From: Pipra filicauda
Taxonomy: Eukaryota > Chordata > Aves > Passeriformes > Pipridae
Length of the DNA stretch: 64,000 bases
Direction of reading: 5' to 3'
Assembly (NCBI RefSeq): GCF_003945595.2
Contig: NW_024104303.1
Span: 1,102,736-1,166,735 of the forward strand
Positions within the stretch are counted from its first letter, which is position 1. Each line of letters begins with the position of its first letter. Made by a program: the position numbers and the translations under genes. Shown piece after piece: positions 61,138 through 64,000 of this stretch. Under the pieces are notes generated by a model. The model worked only from the letters and a program-made list of their open reading frames with translations, did not search any database and had not been told where the DNA came from.

Positions 61138-64000
61138 GTACATGAATCTCTTTTTGGGAAAAGAAGTATATGTTTTAGTTAAAAGTCCGTGATTAGGAGT
61201 GCACTAAGATAAGTTCTTGTTTAATAGAGAGTTTCGGCAATTCAGTTGTTCTGAGTTGACATACAAACCCTAGTCATGTTAAGTTTTACAATCTACTATG
61301 GAGTGCCCTAATTAATGTTAAATATGGTTACATTAGGGTAACTTTATAATTCAGTATATTTAATCTTTTTTTTCATCCTCTCTCAGACAAATCATGCACT
61401 GCTAGAAGATGTCAGTCAATGTCACTGTTGTGCTATCACCTCTGTGTACACAGGAATGAAGGTTTAGTTGGCTACATATATTCACATAAGTATAGAGACA
61501 TAGTATGGATTGGAAATCCTTGGAAACTTGGGAGAAATTTCACAGACCCAACAAGATACCAAAGTCTTTTCAGATCAACATGTCAAGGGCTGTTATATCC
61601 AAACCCTTGGAGATATATCTTCTCTTGCACACATCTACTCATTGTATTGATATTTAATTTAAGCCAGAGTATCAAAAATAGGGATAACAAGCAGCAGAAG
61701 GGAACAGGGTGGTGAATTAGGAACATGTAGTGAGATCACACCATATATGCATTTACTTAAATGAGAAAATATGAAAAAATCCTTTGTCTCAGCTCCACAG
61801 CTTGGCTGTCTACTGAACTGTGGTTACTTTCAGATCCCATAGAAGATATGATGTTAAGAAAAGTTTGGCAGAAAAGAAACAAATAGTGAAACTGATGTTA
61901 AGAGCGATTAAAGGATGTATTGAATTGACACACCTTTGGAGAACCTTTTATCTTTTCTGGAGATGACTTATCCTAAATGCTCTTTCAAAGCCTTACAGCG
62001 TATTAAGTATGACAGGGAGCAGAAACTCAATTTTTATTCTATTGCCATCATTAAAAAACCCTCAAAAAACAAGCAAAATACCATACTGCTTCACTCAAGG
62101 TAAAGTTACAACCCATTCAATCAAGCTTGAATAGGAAGTGCACATAAATCAACAGCCTTGTAGTCTCTCATGCTCTGTGCAGAAGTGGATGATCTTTAAA
62201 ATTTTGAAAGAATGAAGTCTTAATTGTGAGGCACCTACACGTCTTCCTAAAAATGTGAATGAATTACTCAAATATGAAAACCAATTCCTGCACCATGAAT
62301 TATAGCCAGAAACATAAAATGTGGAAACATGACACTCCGAGGAAGCACTCAGTGGCTTCCCATTCTTACAACTCCTTATGTACGTCATTTATGACTATGA
62401 AGATTGTGGAAAAGAAGCACGATACTGAGGACTGGGTTTGATGAATCTACCTCCAGCTAAACAATCTCTCTTGCACACTTCTTCCTTCAGGTGTAGACAT
62501 GTATACTGTTCTGTCCCTTTAATTTACAAGCCCCAGCCAAACCCAAATACTGATAGTAATAGTTGTTGGTCTTACCTCTCCTCTAGTCTTTGGAAGCAAA
62601 CGCTGTGCTCCCTGTTACCTGAAGACAGTGACCAAACATTCCCCATTTGGACTTGGAAGCCAAATTCCTTGCAGCTACACTACCTGTACTCACCTCTGCA
62701 AGGCAAACCACAACTTTCCAAGCATTAGAATATCCAAAGTCATTATTACATTGATTTATGCCTGCGTAAGCGCTCACATTCCGTGGTTCATCAGAGTACA
62801 CTCAATTCTTCTTTATTTCTACAAGTAAAAGACACTTCAGGACAATTTAGACCGCTGAACACTATCAAAGCGATCACTTTCTTCATCTGCAATGGGACGG
62901 GCAGAAACAGAAAAACGTAAACCCAACTCCAGTGAGTTAAGAAAGAAAGATACTCCACAATTAGAATTCCTCCACTGAAATTTAGCAATGATGTCATATG
63001 GGTTTTTTATAGTCTAAATTGGCCTGCATTTAGATGTTTTCCACATTCCAAAATAGCAACCATAAGCATTGCATTTTATGTGGAGCCAAAGCTTGGACTT
63101 GCAACACTGATAGGTGTATCTATCTGTATCCATATGTACCAGAAAAATCTGTTAATGCATACTAAACTTTTGAAGTAGGTGGGAGGGTTGAATCTAGAGA
63201 CATGCTCAAAGTTGTTTCTTTAATTTCTAGGGTTCCATTGCTGTTAGAAGGATGATATTCAGTTTCAGGAACACAGAAAAAAAGAAAAAAGATCCTCTAT
63301 TTTGGTACAGCACGCTGAAATGTCACAAGGCAAGGAGCGATTTGTGCCACTTATAAGCTTCCTTGGTGTTTCAGAACATATGGTGTGTCAGATCACACAC
63401 TGTTCTATGTCTCCTACCATGAGTAAGAGCTGCAGGACAAGTGGAGGAGTTGAAGGTAGCATCAAGTTCAGATTTGCAAGCACTGATACCTTGCTTCAGT
63501 GAAAATGGTATTAATAGAAAAAAATTAGGCCAGTGTGGCAAATAGTGTAGGGACACTAGGCTTTAAAGTGGTGGCTGATTTTAGGTAGCCTGCTAACTTT
63601 AGGAAGCCAGTGATACGCTGTGGTCCTGATACACTCATGCATGGCAACTTCACTAAAAGAGGAAGGAGAGCGATACAGAGACAGAGGCCAAACCTTCACA
63701 TCACAGTTCCATCCACACATGGGACACTTGCAATTTCTCCAAGACAGTCAAGCTGCTAATTTCCCCAAAGTACAAATACATTTATAAGTATCATTCTTTA
63801 TGTCTTCAAAACAGTGTGACAAGGTGTATTCATATCTTCACTGTAGACAAGCTTCCATGCAGCATTCAACATGTTATGGCTTAGGCAGGCAATGTAGTTT
63901 ATTAACAGATGCTTCTGCCTCTATTTTCTATTTCAGTGTGTTTATTGTATGAAAATAGAAGGACAACAATGGAAACCGTCACTTTTAAAAATCCAGTCTC

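Larger units (their letters stand above)
58805..64000. other. AT-rich region without recognisable genes
   Basis: About 5.2 kb with only short frames. It includes a weak candidate exon (60317-60413) and a GA-rich tract (61091-61137), both listed. A small CpG cluster at 62755-62920 has no matching coding signal. Confidence 0.5.

Noticed and set aside
63302..63502. 66-codon open frame with a possible donor GAAG|GTAGCA
   Set aside because: The acceptor side is weak and the frame reads on past the donor to a stop. There is no CpG enrichment or known motif, so it is not distinguishable from chance.
1..64000. CRISPR arrays, tRNA or rRNA genes, bacterial promoters and operons
   Set aside because: None seen. 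The repeat content is that of a vertebrate nuclear genome, where bacterial features are not expected.

Overview
The window looks like an AT-rich, gene-poor stretch of a bird nuclear genome, either intergenic DNA or a very large intron. The bird call rests on the repeats: several 5'-truncated CR1 LINE copies on both strands and four or five solo LTRs of avian endogenous-retrovirus type. I found no rRNA, tRNA, CRISPR array, bacterial-style operon or complete host protein-coding gene. Most open reading frames are short chance frames in AT-rich DNA or lie inside mobile elements.

Layout: a solo LTR on the minus strand (437-1050); about 12.5 kb of AT-rich DNA with a long G/T-only tract (7686-7898); a CR1 3' end (13568-14052); a short CR1 tail (19444-19572) and an LTR (19985-20600); a GC-rich island of unknown origin (23595-24010); a CR1 with part of its reverse transcriptase (26270-27470); a second solo LTR of the same family as the first, in opposite orientation (30593-31213); an RTE-like LINE (35075-36178); a CR1 endonuclease-region fragment (36416-37440); an LTR with a minus-strand polyadenylation signal (45891-46441); and a repeat cluster at 55960-58804, where a 1.26-kb LTR has inserted into a plus-strand CR1 that lies beside a minus-strand CR1.

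The most notable object is the RTE-like element. It has a 14-bp perfect target-site duplication. Its reverse-transcriptase half is inverted relative to its C-terminal half, with the intervening stretch missing: the layout expected from twin priming. Both halves are open reading frames rich in CpG, so the insertion looks young. The family may have a patchy, possibly horizontally acquired, distribution in birds, but that needs a database search.

Two small segments (50005-50121 on the plus strand and 60317-60413 on the minus strand) have exon-like splice signals, coding potential and local CpG retention. They are the only candidates for host coding sequence and are weakly supported. No set of genes working together, and no new enzymatic or defence system, can be supported from this sequence.
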